DNA of 38,324 nt from Candidatus Nanohalarchaeota archaeon (GCA_022729255.1 JALDAG010000005.1:1-38324), one strand, 5' to 3'. Counted from the stretch's first letter, positions 7,802 to 15,599 are shown. The notes: a model not told the origin generated them from the letters alone. Program-made: numbers and translations.

Positions 7802-7811
7802 CTTTATAAAG
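7802..7811 (-). promoter_or_regulatory. TATA box of the PLDc_N/SHOCT gene
   Basis: The minus-strand reading TTTATAAAGA is centred about 27 bases before the start at 7779. A second TATA-like run lies slightly further upstream (7814-7824). Confidence 0.45.
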
Positions 7812-7905
7812 CTGTTTATAAATGAGTTTTAGATCTAAAATTAAAAAACCCGTTTCTTCTTGGGATCATCATACATCTCCACGTAAAACACATATTTTGT
7901 GTTCT

Positions 7906-8055
7906 TCACTTGACTATAGTCATGGGTTCGCTCCCAATAGCTCCAGCTATCGCCAGATCAGCTATAAAAGCCACTAAAAGGTGCAGTATAGCTCCTGGAA
8001 ACGCGCCCTGTATCATTCCGTAGAGGTACATCGCGGTGATAAACATATAATTCAT
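7906..8055 (-). CDS. Putative 49-residue membrane protein
   Basis: An open frame from ATG 8055 to TGA 7906-7908 encodes MNYMFITAMYLYG... and ends SEPMTIVK. Most of it is hydrophobic (PGAILHLLVAFIADLAIAGAIG), enough for one or two membrane spans. A stop codon directly precedes the ATG, so it cannot extend upstream, and no ribosome-binding site is seen; a leaderless mRNA is possible. I recognise no family. It is either a real small membrane protein or a gene remnant between its neighbours. The remaining flanks, 7780-7905 and 8056-8128, show only promoter-like A+T-rich DNA. Confidence 0.4.
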   Translation of the reverse strand: MNYMFITAMYLYGMIQGAFPGAILHLLVAFIADLAIAGAIGSEPMTIVK

Positions 8056-8128
8056 TTATAAAAAACAAGTTTGATAAAGTTAATCAAAGATTCCATCGAT
8101 TTTTTTACAAGCTTCCTTGGATAACTCT

Positions 8129-8362
8129 TCAATCTCCAAAAAAACACCTTAAAACGAATAAAGGCGTCTTGAAAAACATCCACAATCCAAGTCGTAAATT
8201 GCTCTCACCTCTGCTCACAACATCCACAGATCTGGAAAGAACCTCCTTGTTCATAACATAAACGTTCATGAAGAACCAGGGATAACGGTAAAGAAGTCGG
8301 CAGATCTTTAGGGACCACTTGAGCTTTCTCTCTATCTCATGTAAACATCTCTCTTCATAATT
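8129..8362 (-). pseudogene. Detached C-terminal part of the geranylgeranyl reductase-family gene
   Basis: In the frame shifted by one base from the upstream reductase, translation continues for 77 codons (NYEERCLHEIERKLKWSLK... to CFFGD) and stops at TGA 8129-8131. The segment ExxxHEIERKLKWSLKICRLLYRYP is the helical C-terminal tail expected in geranylgeranyl reductase-family proteins. The frames join at a run of five A (T run 8361-8365 on the plus strand). One extra A, or a -1 ribosomal slip at A-AAA, would restore a 383-residue protein. A sequencing or assembly error in the homopolymer is as likely as a true mutation. Confidence 0.75.
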
Positions 8363-9279
8363 TTTAGCTCTTTTAAATCAGGTTCTTCATCCGAAAAAGC
8401 TTTTCCAATTGTTTCCCCGCACATTTTACCGGATTTAATAGCGTAGTAAATTCCTTCTCCTGTCAAAGGATCCACAAGTCCTGCTGCATCACCCACAAGC
8501 ATTGTTCTACCGGACACTTTTTTCCTGCCCTGACCTCCCACAGGCAACCTGTGACCTCTAAAGTCATCAGGTGCGTCAAGATTAAGATCTTTCAAAAAAC
8601 TTTCCTGTCTCTTTAAAGGTTTCTTCATCTTGTCCTCATAGCTCCCTATTCCAACAGAAAAAAAATCTCGATGGGGAAAAACCCATCCATAACCTCCATC
8701 TATATCTCCGAAGAAAACATCTATGATTCCGTCACATTTTTTGTCCTGAAACTTCACTTCTTCCACCCTGTTTTCAAGAGCTAGTTTGAAATACTCCTCA
8801 GAAATCTCTTCTCCTAAAACCTCTCTGGCCACAGTGCTGTCAACACCATCAGCACCCACAACTATTTTAGATCTATATACTTCTTTATCAGTCTTAACTA
8901 AAACATGAGATCCTTTATCTGTTATATTCAATACTCTTTCGCCGTCTTTAACCTCAGCTCCCTTTTTTTCCGCTTTTTTTAGAAGAAAACTGTCGAATTT
9001 TTCCCTCGAAACAAGCAATCCAAGCCTATAATCCTTTTCAACTTCTACTGTTTCACCCTGGAAATGAACCCTTGCACCGTTACATCCCTGATTTATTACC
9101 TCTTCAGGTATGTCGAAGTCAAGCAATTTCAATGTTCTTTCAGAGACAGCTCCTCCACAAAGCTTTTCTCTTGGAAAAGACTGTTTATCTAAAACAAGCG
9201 TTTCCAGATCTTTTTCCGCGCATTTCCTGGAAACGGTGGAACCCGCAGGACCTGCTCCCACTACGATAACATCATACAT
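8332..9279 (-). CDS. Geranylgeranyl reductase-family flavoprotein (frameshifted)
   Basis: An FAD-dependent reductase of the geranylgeranyl reductase family, which in archaea saturates isoprenoid chains of membrane lipids (digeranylgeranylglycerophospholipid reductase) or quinones. The N-terminus MYDVIVVGAGPAGSTVSRKC is the FAD dinucleotide-binding motif. PREKLCGGAVS, the substrate-site motif with its cysteine, follows at about residues 37-47. RSKIVVGADGVDSTVAREVLG and GRTMLVGDAAGLVDPLTGEGIYYAI are the second and third FAD motifs. The continuous frame stops after 315 residues (DVYMR), shorter than the family's usual 380-400. The missing tail is found in the next frame down to 8129. All catalytic motifs lie in the intact part. 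The 34 bases after its start are A+T-rich, and no operon partner is evident. Confidence 0.9.
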   Translation of the reverse strand: MYDVIVVGAGPAGSTVSRKCAEKDLETLVLDKQSFPREKLCGGAVSERTLKLLDFDIPEEVINQGCNGARVHFQGETVEVEKDYRLGLLVSREKFDSFLLKKAEKKGAEVKDGERVLNITDKGSHVLVKTDKEVYRSKIVVGADGVDSTVAREVLGEEISEEYFKLALENRVEEVKFQDKKCDGIIDVFFGDIDGGYGWVFPHRDFFSVGIGSYEDKMKKPLKRQESFLKDLNLDAPDDFRGHRLPVGGQGRKKVSGRTMLVGDAAGLVDPLTGEGIYYAIKSGKMCGETIGKAFSDEEPDLKELKIMKRDVYMR

Positions 9280-9354
9280 CTTACAAAAAAATTCATTTCA
9301 GGAATTTTATATCTGATACGAATCCAAGAATTTCAGTAAAAAAAATGTTTTAGA

Positions 9355-9488
9355 AGCCCCACCCGAGATTCGAACCCGGGACCTCTACCTGTTTGTTCCC
9401 AGCTCACAATCTCTACCCCAGATTCTACAAGTATTCATTTGAGGCTTGGGATACCAAGGTAGTGCTCTACCAGCTGAGCTAGCGGGGC
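9355..9488 (-). tRNA. tRNA-Thr(GGU) with a 61-nt intron
   Basis: The exons fold into a complete cloverleaf. The acceptor stem is GCCCCGC/GTGGGGC with one G-U pair. The D stem is GCTC/GAGC, the anticodon stem CTACC/GGTAG and the T arm CCGGG-TTCGAAT-CTCGG. The anticodon is GGT in loop TTGGTA+A, reading ACC (and ACU). G1-C72, C2-G71 and discriminator U73 agree with archaeal tRNA-Thr identity. The intron (9391-9451) sits between positions 37 and 38, the canonical archaeal site, and its ends can pair as TCCCA/TGGGA, consistent with bulge-helix-bulge splicing. CCA is not encoded. Confidence 0.93.
9391..9451 (-). other. Intron of tRNA-Thr(GGU)
   Basis: These 61 bases separate A37 from A38 of the tRNA-Thr cloverleaf. 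The first bases TCCCA can pair with TGGGA near the 3' end, forming the helix expected next to the splice bulges. Exact borders may move by a base. Confidence 0.8.
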
Positions 9489-9532
9489 GGAAAACCTGAA
9501 AAAAGTTCTCTCAATAAACCGGTATAATAAAT

Positions 9533-9694
9533 TCACTCCTTTATTTCCTTGTGCTTCTTCCTGAGACCGTGGTAACCACACTTCCTACAGTTAGTCTTCG
9601 CCGGATTCTTAGTCTTGTTCCTAGCATTACACTTCCTGCAGATGTATATGTTACCAAAAAGTCTTTCCTCTGCCACATCGAATTTCTCTGCCAT
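9533..9694 (-). CDS. rpl40e: Large ribosomal subunit protein L40e
   Basis: A 53-residue protein beginning [20 protein letters not shown] and ending in [12 protein letters not shown]. It carries two CxxC pairs (CRKC at about 19-22 and CRKC at about 36-39) that form the zinc ribbon of L40e, with the very basic linker [11 protein letters not shown] between them. This is the standalone archaeal form of the protein that eukaryotes make as a ubiquitin fusion. The length matches the family. It lies between tRNA-Thr and the AK6-like kinase gene on the same strand, with only 48 bases to the latter. Confidence 0.95.
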   Translation of the reverse strand: MAEKFDVAEERLFGNIYICRKCNARNKTKNPAKTNCRKCGYHGLRKKHKEIKE

Positions 9695-9742
9695 CTTTAA
9701 AACCTGTTTGTAAAAAAGTGTTCTTAGATTTAAAAACCTATC

Positions 9743-10285
9743 TCAGCCGTAAAGATATTCCTCGGACCATTCCACCGTTCCAGGCCTGTAGTCTTCTAAT
9801 TCTCTTTTACCCTCAAGTATCTCTTGTATTTCTTTAGCGACTTCATCAGAGTTTTTACCAGTCGTATCAATCTCTATCACTTTATCGCCGTGCATGTTAA
9901 CTGCTTCTTGAAGTATAACATCTATAACTTCGCTCTCAACGTTCTCCCTGATCTTTTTCTCCGACCAGTCCCTCGACTTCAACCTCTCCTCCAGTTTCTC
10001 AGGGCTACATCTCAGAACTATTATCAGGTCAGAACCATGGTGGTGACTGAGATGTCCTTCCAGAACCGTTTTATCAACAACTTTTTCCTCCAAAACTTTT
10101 CTCATGGAACCTATATCCACGGAGAGAGTGTTCCTCTCCTCGTCCTTCACGAACTCTATTTCCTCAGAATTCTTGACAACTTCGTTGACATCTAAAATTT
10201 TATAACCTGTCTTTTCAACTAGTGCCTTCGAAACATCGGTTTTACCCGTTCCGGGTGTACCGGATATTGAAACTGTGTCGAACAT
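9743..10285 (-). CDS. AK6/Fap7-type adenylate kinase
   Basis: A 180-residue P-loop kinase of the Fap7/AK6 (CINAP) group, which has adenylate kinase and ATPase activity and assists small ribosomal subunit maturation. The Walker A motif ISGTPGTGKT is at about residues 7-16. LEGHLSHHHGSDLIIVLRC (about 76-94) is the family's GHLxH nucleotide-binding segment. LKSRDWSEKKIRENVESEV is the LID region with its arginine, and the C-terminal YRPGTVEWSEEYLYG is typical of archaeal members. The length fits the family. It sits just upstream of rpl40e on the same strand, fitting a ribosome-assembly role. Distinct from the AdkA-like kinase at 2144. Confidence 0.9.
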   Translation of the reverse strand: MFDTVSISGTPGTGKTDVSKALVEKTGYKILDVNEVVKNSEEIEFVKDEERNTLSVDIGSMRKVLEEKVVDKTVLEGHLSHHHGSDLIIVLRCSPEKLEERLKSRDWSEKKIRENVESEVIDVILQEAVNMHGDKVIEIDTTGKNSDEVAKEIQEILEGKRELEDYRPGTVEWSEEYLYG

Positions 10286-10366
10286 ACAGAAATTACTGGG
10301 TTCTAAATGATAAAAAAACTTGTCGATGAAACAATCTTTTAATCTAAAACAAACTATTTATCATAT

Positions 10367-10528
10367 ATGAAGGAACTGCTGAAGGTTTTTAAGGAAATCT
10401 TCAAGTACATGATGAAGACCAAGAAGTGGTGGTTGACCCCGCTGATACTGCTTCTTGTTCTGATAGGATTTCTGATATTCACGACATCCTCGGCTCCCGT
10501 ACCCGTATTCGTTTACCCACTGGTGTGA
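10367..10528 (+). CDS. DUF5989-like small membrane protein
   Basis: 53 residues: a basic amphipathic N-terminus (MKELLKVFKEIFKYMMKTKK), then WWLTPLILLLVLIGFLIFTT as a single membrane span and a short tail SSAPVPVFVYPLV. The W-x-x-P...SS-x-x-P-F-V-Y pattern matches the DUF5989 proteins regularly encoded next to carbamoyltransferases. It is the first gene of a three-gene set with 4 bases to the next. The role is unknown; membrane recruitment of the carbamoyltransferase is a plausible guess. Confidence 0.75.
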   Translation: MKELLKVFKEIFKYMMKTKKWWLTPLILLLVLIGFLIFTTSSAPVPVFVYPLV

Positions 10529-10532
10529 TAAA

Positions 10533-10721
10533 ATGATAGGCAAGGAAGAGCTAAAGAAAAAAATCAAGAGTTTCAACAACTATGTTCTGTGTTTCATACT
10601 GTTTTACTTCGGTGTCTCCGTATCAGCGCTTTTCAAAAAAATATCCGTCGGGAAGGAAAAAACAGGTTGGAAAGAATGGGATGTTGAACAGGGTTTAGAA
10701 TCAATGGAGGAGTTGTTCTGA
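10533..10721 (+). CDS. Small membrane protein in the carbamoyltransferase operon
   Basis: 62 residues with one likely membrane span (YVLCFILFYFGVSVSALF, about 17-34) between a basic N-terminus and an acidic tail (KEWDVEQGLESMEELF). I do not recognise a family. It follows the DUF5989-like gene by 4 bases, and its TGA overlaps the carbamoyltransferase ATG by one base (TGATG), so the three are almost surely co-translated. SxtJ-type membrane proteins occupy this place in related clusters but are about twice as long, so this may be a short version. Confidence 0.65.
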   Translation: MIGKEELKKKIKSFNNYVLCFILFYFGVSVSALFKKISVGKEKTGWKEWDVEQGLESMEELF

Positions 10722-12421
10722 TGGAAAAGAGTAATTTAAATGTTCTAGGAATCTCGTGTTATTACCATGATTCAGCGGCTGTACTGCTGAAAGAGGGGTC
10801 AATTGTCGCTGCTGTGGAGGAAGAGAGGTTCACCAGAAAGAAGCACGACAACAGCTTTCCTTCAAATGCCGTGAACTACTGTCTCGAAAAAGGAGATTTG
10901 GAAGAAAAAGACGTTGATTACGTTGTCTTCCACGAAAAACCTGTTACAAAGTTCATGAGGATTTTACAGACCTTTGTAGACGTATTCCCAAGAGGTTTCA
11001 AGTTTTTCAGAGAATCGATGCCGGACTGGGTGAACAGAAAGCTTGTTGTGAGATCCGAAATTCAGAAAAACCTTGAAGAATTCGATGGAAAAATCCTGTT
11101 CTCAAAGCACCACTTATCCCATGCATCAGCAGCTTTCCATCCTTCTCCCTTCGAAGAAGCTGCTATAGTAACATTGGACGGTGTGGGAGAGTGGACCACC
11201 ACCGGGATATCAAAAGGTAAGGATAAAAAAATAGAAACACTGAAAAAAATAGATTTTCCTCATTCCATCGGTCTCCTCTACAGCACAGTAACATCATTCC
11301 TGGGTTTCATGGTTAACAACGACGAGTACAAAATCATGGGTCTTGCATCGTATGGAGAACCTGTCTACGAACAAGATCTTAAGGAAAACGTCGTTTATTT
11401 GAAGGAAGACGGAAGCTATGAACTTAACATGGATTATTTCTCCTTCAGAAGCAGTCAAAAGATGTGGAGTCAAAATTTCGAAGAATTATTAGGAAAACCT
11501 AGACAGCCCGACGCAAAAATCACAAAAAGAGATAAGGATCTTGCCGCAAGCCTTCAAAAAATCACTGAAGAACTTGTTCTCAACATTGTTGAAAGAGCTC
11601 ATGAACTGACAGATCAAAAAAATCTTTGTATGTCAGGAGGAGTCGCCTTGAACAGTTCATGCAATGGGATGCTAAGGAAAAAATCCTCCTTCGAAAAAAT
11701 ATGGGTGCAGCCCGCTGCAACCGATGCCGGGGATGCTCTCGGAGCTGCAACCTATCTCTACAACCATGTACTAGACAAAAAAAGAATACCGGCTATGAAC
11801 CATGTTTACCTGGGACCCGGATTCTCCAATGACGAGATAAAAAAAACCCTGGATGAACAAGGAGCAAACTACCGAAGGATGGAAGACCAAGAACTGGTGG
11901 AAGAAGTATCAAGTCTTCTGGAAGATTTCAAAGTGGTCAGCTGGTTCCAGGGAAGAATGGAGTGGGGTCCAAGAGCTCTTGGTAACAGATCGATTCTTGG
12001 AAACCCAAAGAAACAGGAAACCATGGATATAATAAATAAAAAGGTGAAACACAGGGAGGATTTCAGACCCTTTGCTCCTTCGGTCTTGGAGGAGAAAGCC
12101 GAAGACTACTTCGATATAACTTATCAAAGCCCTTACATGCTGTTCGTTTTTGATGTTAAACAGGATAAGAGAAATGAAATACCTGCTGTGACACATGTAA
12201 ACGGTACTTCAAGGATTCAAACGGTTGACAGAAAAACTAACCCTTTATATCACAGACTTATAGAGAGATTTGGTGAAAAAACAGGTACACCGGTTGTCTT
12301 GAACACTTCTTTCAACGTGAAAGGAGAGCCCATAGTATTATCGCCTAAAGATGCTTACAGATGCTTTTCGAAGACAGGTATAGATCACATGGCAATCGGT
12401 AACTACCTTGTCAACGGATGA
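10721..12421 (+). CDS. Carbamoyltransferase (NodU/TobZ/CmcH family)
   Basis: A 566-residue two-domain O-carbamoyltransferase. The N-terminal Kae1-like domain contains the metal-binding HH...H segment SKHHLSHASAAFHPSPF (about 128-144) and TLDGVGEW (about 151-158), the ATP-site glycine loop. MSGGVALNSSCNG lies around 300-315. The C-terminal YrdC-like domain shows WFQGRMEWGPRALGNRSIL and the KHREDFRPFAPSV motif that binds carbamoyl phosphate and adenylate. TGTPVVLNTSFNVKGEPIV near the end is also typical. The family makes carbamoyl-AMP from carbamoyl phosphate and ATP and transfers the carbamoyl group to a hydroxyl, usually on a sugar or secondary metabolite. The acceptor is unknown here; a surface glycan is one possibility. 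No other glycan gene is nearby. Confidence 0.93.
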   Translation: MEKSNLNVLGISCYYHDSAAVLLKEGSIVAAVEEERFTRKKHDNSFPSNAVNYCLEKGDLEEKDVDYVVFHEKPVTKFMRILQTFVDVFPRGFKFFRESMPDWVNRKLVVRSEIQKNLEEFDGKILFSKHHLSHASAAFHPSPFEEAAIVTLDGVGEWTTTGISKGKDKKIETLKKIDFPHSIGLLYSTVTSFLGFMVNNDEYKIMGLASYGEPVYEQDLKENVVYLKEDGSYELNMDYFSFRSSQKMWSQNFEELLGKPRQPDAKITKRDKDLAASLQKITEELVLNIVERAHELTDQKNLCMSGGVALNSSCNGMLRKKSSFEKIWVQPAATDAGDALGAATYLYNHVLDKKRIPAMNHVYLGPGFSNDEIKKTLDEQGANYRRMEDQELVEEVSSLLEDFKVVSWFQGRMEWGPRALGNRSILGNPKKQETMDIINKKVKHREDFRPFAPSVLEEKAEDYFDITYQSPYMLFVFDVKQDKRNEIPAVTHVNGTSRIQTVDRKTNPLYHRLIERFGEKTGTPVVLNTSFNVKGEPIVLSPKDAYRCFSKTGIDHMAIGNYLVNG

Positions 12422-12448
12422 AATATTTTAAAAACACTTAGAAAAGTT

Positions 12449-12465
12449 TTTAAACCTGGTTTAAA
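12449..12465. repeat. 17-bp palindrome TTTAAACC-T-GGTTTAAA
   Basis: Perfect 8-bp arms around one central base, 27 bases after the carbamoyltransferase stop and about 100 before rfcS. It could terminate the carbamoyltransferase message or bind a regulator in front of rfcS. Confidence 0.35.
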
Positions 12466-12507
12466 CGTTTTTCCAATGGATAACCCCTAAACGAAAAACG
12501 GGTAGAG

Positions 12508-12516
12508 TTATAAAAG
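12508..12516 (+). promoter_or_regulatory. Probable TATA box for rfcS
   Basis: TTATAAAAG lies about 50 bases before the TTG start of rfcS. It would start transcription about 25 bases downstream and leave a short leader that includes the AGGTGA ribosome-binding site at 12551-12556. Confidence 0.45.
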
Positions 12517-12562
12517 AAAGAAACCTTTTTTTAAAATGTTGAAACATGAAAGGTGATGAATC

Positions 12563-13504
12563 TTGATAGAAGTATGGACCGAAAAATACCGACCCGACAC
12601 CCTTGAAGAAGTGATAGGACACAAAAACAAGGTTGAAAGACTCCAATCATTTGTAAAAAAGAAAACAGTTCCGCACATGCTATTCGCCGGTCCTGCAGGC
12701 ACAGGAAAAACTACTTCTGCCATAGCTCTTGCTAAAGACCTTTACGGGGATGACTGGAAGAACAACTTCATGGAAACCAACGCATCGGATGAAAGAGGTA
12801 TAGACGTTGTCAGGAACCAGATAAAGAACTTCGCCAGGACCATGCCCATAAACGCTGATTTCAAGATAATTTTTCTAGACGAGGCCGACAACCTGACATC
12901 AGACGCTCAACAGGCTTTAAGAAGAACGATGGAAAAATTTTCTGGTTCATGCAGATTCATCCTTTCGTGCAATTATTCTTCAAAGATAATTTCTCCTATA
13001 CAATCCAGGTGCGCTGTTTTCAGGTTCAACAGGCTTGAGGACGATGAAGTCCAAGAATACCTGGAAAAAGTGATAAAAGGGGAAAAGCTTGAAGTAGACG
13101 ATTCAGGTGTCTCCGCTATAAAACAAGTTGCAAGAGGAGATCTTAGAAAAGCAACAAACGTTCTACAAGCAGCAACGACCACAGGAGAAAATGTTGATGA
13201 CAAAACCGTTTTCGAGGTAGCATCAACCCTGAGACCGGAAGAAGTAAGGAACGTACTTGAAAAAGCTCTGAAAAATGATTTCGAGGCTGCCAGAGAAGAA
13301 CTATCTGACTTGATGATCAACAGAGGTCTAGACGGTCTGGATGTTATAAAAGCGATACACAGGGAAGTTTTCAACCTGGATATAACTGAGAAAAAGAAGA
13401 TGTCCATAATATCGATGATAGGAGAGTACGAGTTCAGAATAATAGAGGGTGGAAGTCCCGATGTCCAGATAGAATCATTACTGGCTCAGATAGGGATTTT
13501 ATAA
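12563..13504 (+). CDS. rfcS: Replication factor C small subunit
   Basis: A 313-residue AAA+ clamp-loader subunit that helps load the PCNA sliding clamp onto primed DNA. WTEKYRPDTLEEVIGH is the RFC box at the N-terminus. Walker A GPAGTGKT is at 43-50 and Walker B FLDEAD around 104-109. Sensor 1 (ILSCNYSSKI) and the SRC arginine finger (about 148-150) follow. RGDLRKATNVLQAA is the sensor 2 region. The C-terminal helical collar is intact and the length is normal for archaea. The start is TTG with AGGTGA 6 bases before it; no in-frame ATG fits better. Its partner rfcL lies 3.3 kb downstream, separated by two opposite-strand surface-protein genes. Confidence 0.96.
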   Translation: MIEVWTEKYRPDTLEEVIGHKNKVERLQSFVKKKTVPHMLFAGPAGTGKTTSAIALAKDLYGDDWKNNFMETNASDERGIDVVRNQIKNFARTMPINADFKIIFLDEADNLTSDAQQALRRTMEKFSGSCRFILSCNYSSKIISPIQSRCAVFRFNRLEDDEVQEYLEKVIKGEKLEVDDSGVSAIKQVARGDLRKATNVLQAATTTGENVDDKTVFEVASTLRPEEVRNVLEKALKNDFEAAREELSDLMINRGLDGLDVIKAIHREVFNLDITEKKKMSIISMIGEYEFRIIEGGSPDVQIESLLAQIGIL

Positions 13505-13513
13505 GTATCTAGA

Positions 13514-15535
13514 TCAGTAATCTGTATCGAAACCGATGTATACATCTCCTTCCAGTATTATTTCGTTCTCTGGCTCGGTTTCATCTTCAACAAGTTTGTC
13601 AGTATCTCCTATATACTTCACAAAGTCATGTCCTTCCTCAAGGTTTGGCTCTATTACCAGATAACCTCCTTCCTTAAGTTCTCCACCGATAACATTGAGG
13701 TTATGGTCGTATTCAGAACATACATTAACTGAGAAACCCTCGGAACTTATATGCTCTGTACAGGTAGCTTTGTTGATCTCATCGGATTCTCCATTTCCTT
13801 CATCTTCCTCTTTTTTGAAATCCAACAGTATCTCTAAAATGCCATCTCCATCATCTATGTAGGGATCCATTTCGATAAGCTTATCTGATGCATATACGCA
13901 CTTCACACCATCTATAATCTGTGTAACATAGCTATAAGTTTCAAAATTACCGTCTTCATCCTCTATCGTATCCGAAAAGTTAAGTTCTTCAGGTGTCTCC
14001 CCTGTTTTAGAGCTGATGGAACCTGTGTCACGCCATTCAAGTAAACTTTCCACTAGATCATCACAAAGCTCTATGCAGTAACCAGGATCATCATAAAGTT
14101 CTTCTTTCACATCCTCTGCTTCCTCATCATCGTATGTTTCTGGTAATTCGATCGATACAGTTTGTGAAACAAAGACGCAGTACTCATCATCGTCACATGA
14201 CCCTCTGAAATCAGTCTCATCTGTGAAAAAAATCCCAGAAAAAAAGAGGTAAGCCTCCCATTCTAACTCACCTGTATAGACTCCGTCACTGAAATCTCCC
14301 ATAATCTCCTTAAAATCAAGGAAATCCGATTCACGGAAAAAACTATGTCCTGAACACCTGCCGAAAACTTCGGAAACCTCTTCATCCAAAAGGTTTTGAT
14401 GGAACTCTTCGAAGTCCTCCTCTGGTACAAAACAATAGCTCTCCTCCCCTGTTAATGTAGGAAACATAAATTCTAGATCATCTTCAGTGATCTCTTCTCC
14501 ATATATCTCCTTCATTGATTCAACAATATCATCAATACTTTCCTCTTGAAAATCCAGGCTATATGAAATTGGACAGTAATCGTTTTCCATTCCTCTGAAC
14601 TCCATGTCACCCTCAACAGGTAGTTCTAACTCTCCAAAAAGGTATGACATTTCAACCTGGAACTCGCCTTGCTGACATCCATCAAGAGTTTCCGGTTTTT
14701 CATCATCTTCCTCATCGTCATTATCCTCATCATCTTCTACCTTACAGGTAACACAGTAATCCTTCTCCTCTCCATCAATCGTGCAGTACTCCTCTATACC
14801 AAGCTCAATGGCTTCCCCATCAGAACCACATTCTTCTTCCCATCCATCATGTGTATCACACCAGTATTCATCTCCATATTCTTCTTGACAATCCACTTCT
14901 TTTTCTTCTGTTGGTTCTTCTGGACCTTCTACACCTTCATCCTCTTCATCCAAGTCCAGTTCACATTCAGAACCTATCGCGACATAAAAAGGTTCGTTCT
15001 CTGGCACAACGTTTGAAGATTCAAAGACCTCAGTTTCATGATTGTAGGAAGCAAACGGAGATCCTGTTTCCGTTACGCTAAACGGACCGATATTACAACC
15101 TGAATGTGAGAAAATTTCTGTGTCAACTTCTTCCGAAATAGCTAACAGATTCATACCTGTATCAAGATCGATCTCTTCTGAATAAGATCTCTTTGCTGAG
15201 AATTCGCATTCTTCAGCGTTCAATGGCGCCCATAAAGCTTTATTTTCGTGGTCTAAAGTATCTGTTTCAACCCATCCGCCTCCAGCTGGATCAAAGTAGA
15301 GAAACGGTTTATCAGAACTAGATATCTCTTCTTCGTTGGAATCAACGAAATAGGAAAAATCGCAGTTGATATCATCAAGGTCTTTTTCAACCGAAGGAAT
15401 CAGATTAGCTCCGTTTTCAAGTTCTATGTCCACCTCTATCTCCTCGGCTGCAACGTTTGAAAAAAGAGTTGAAAAAATCAGAACAAAAATCCCGGTTAAA
15501 AGAAGTTTCTTAAAAATAGTGTTTTTGCGACTCAT
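13514..15535 (-). CDS. Large acidic cysteine-containing secreted protein
   Basis: 673 residues with a Sec signal peptide (KKLLLTGIFVLIFSTLFSNVAA, cleaved near residue 30) and no later membrane span, so likely released or bound at the surface. The composition is extreme: Asp and Glu dominate, with runs such as EDDEDNDDEEDDE in the middle. About two dozen cysteines are scattered through the mature part, suggesting disulfides. Two N-terminal repeats share G-x-NL-(I/L) followed by a cysteine-containing strand set (ENGANLIPS and DTGMNLLAIS), like the GWNLIS modules of archaeal surface proteins. The last 60 residues (GHDFVKYIGDTDKLVEDETEPE...ILEGDVYIGF) resemble one InlB-type beta repeat, as in the neighbour at 15600. 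It ends 9 bases from rfcS, convergently. Function unknown. Confidence 0.85.
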   Translation of the reverse strand: MSRKNTIFKKLLLTGIFVLIFSTLFSNVAAEEIEVDIELENGANLIPSVEKDLDDINCDFSYFVDSNEEEISSSDKPFLYFDPAGGGWVETDTLDHENKALWAPLNAEECEFSAKRSYSEEIDLDTGMNLLAISEEVDTEIFSHSGCNIGPFSVTETGSPFASYNHETEVFESSNVVPENEPFYVAIGSECELDLDEEDEGVEGPEEPTEEKEVDCQEEYGDEYWCDTHDGWEEECGSDGEAIELGIEEYCTIDGEEKDYCVTCKVEDDEDNDDEEDDEKPETLDGCQQGEFQVEMSYLFGELELPVEGDMEFRGMENDYCPISYSLDFQEESIDDIVESMKEIYGEEITEDDLEFMFPTLTGEESYCFVPEEDFEEFHQNLLDEEVSEVFGRCSGHSFFRESDFLDFKEIMGDFSDGVYTGELEWEAYLFFSGIFFTDETDFRGSCDDDEYCVFVSQTVSIELPETYDDEEAEDVKEELYDDPGYCIELCDDLVESLLEWRDTGSISSKTGETPEELNFSDTIEDEDGNFETYSYVTQIIDGVKCVYASDKLIEMDPYIDDGDGILEILLDFKKEEDEGNGESDEINKATCTEHISSEGFSVNVCSEYDHNLNVIGGELKEGGYLVIEPNLEEGHDFVKYIGDTDKLVEDETEPENEIILEGDVYIGFDTDY

Positions 15536-15555
15536 GAACTATAATTCTATAAAAT

Positions 15556-15570
15556 CGGTTATAAAAGTTA
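15556..15570 (-). promoter_or_regulatory. TATA box of the 673-residue secreted protein
   Basis: On the minus strand this reads TAACTTTTATAACCG, centred about 28 bases before the ATG at 15535, the leaderless spacing seen elsewhere in the window. Confidence 0.5.
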
Positions 15571-15599
15571 TTTACTATTCAATAAAAAAGAATTTTAAC

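Noticed and set aside
7850..7905. Possible 22-codon minus-strand frame starting inside the stop of the small membrane ORF and ending in PKKKRVF
   Set aside because: It is too short, no ribosome-binding site is seen, and its overlap with the ORF stop makes it likely chance.
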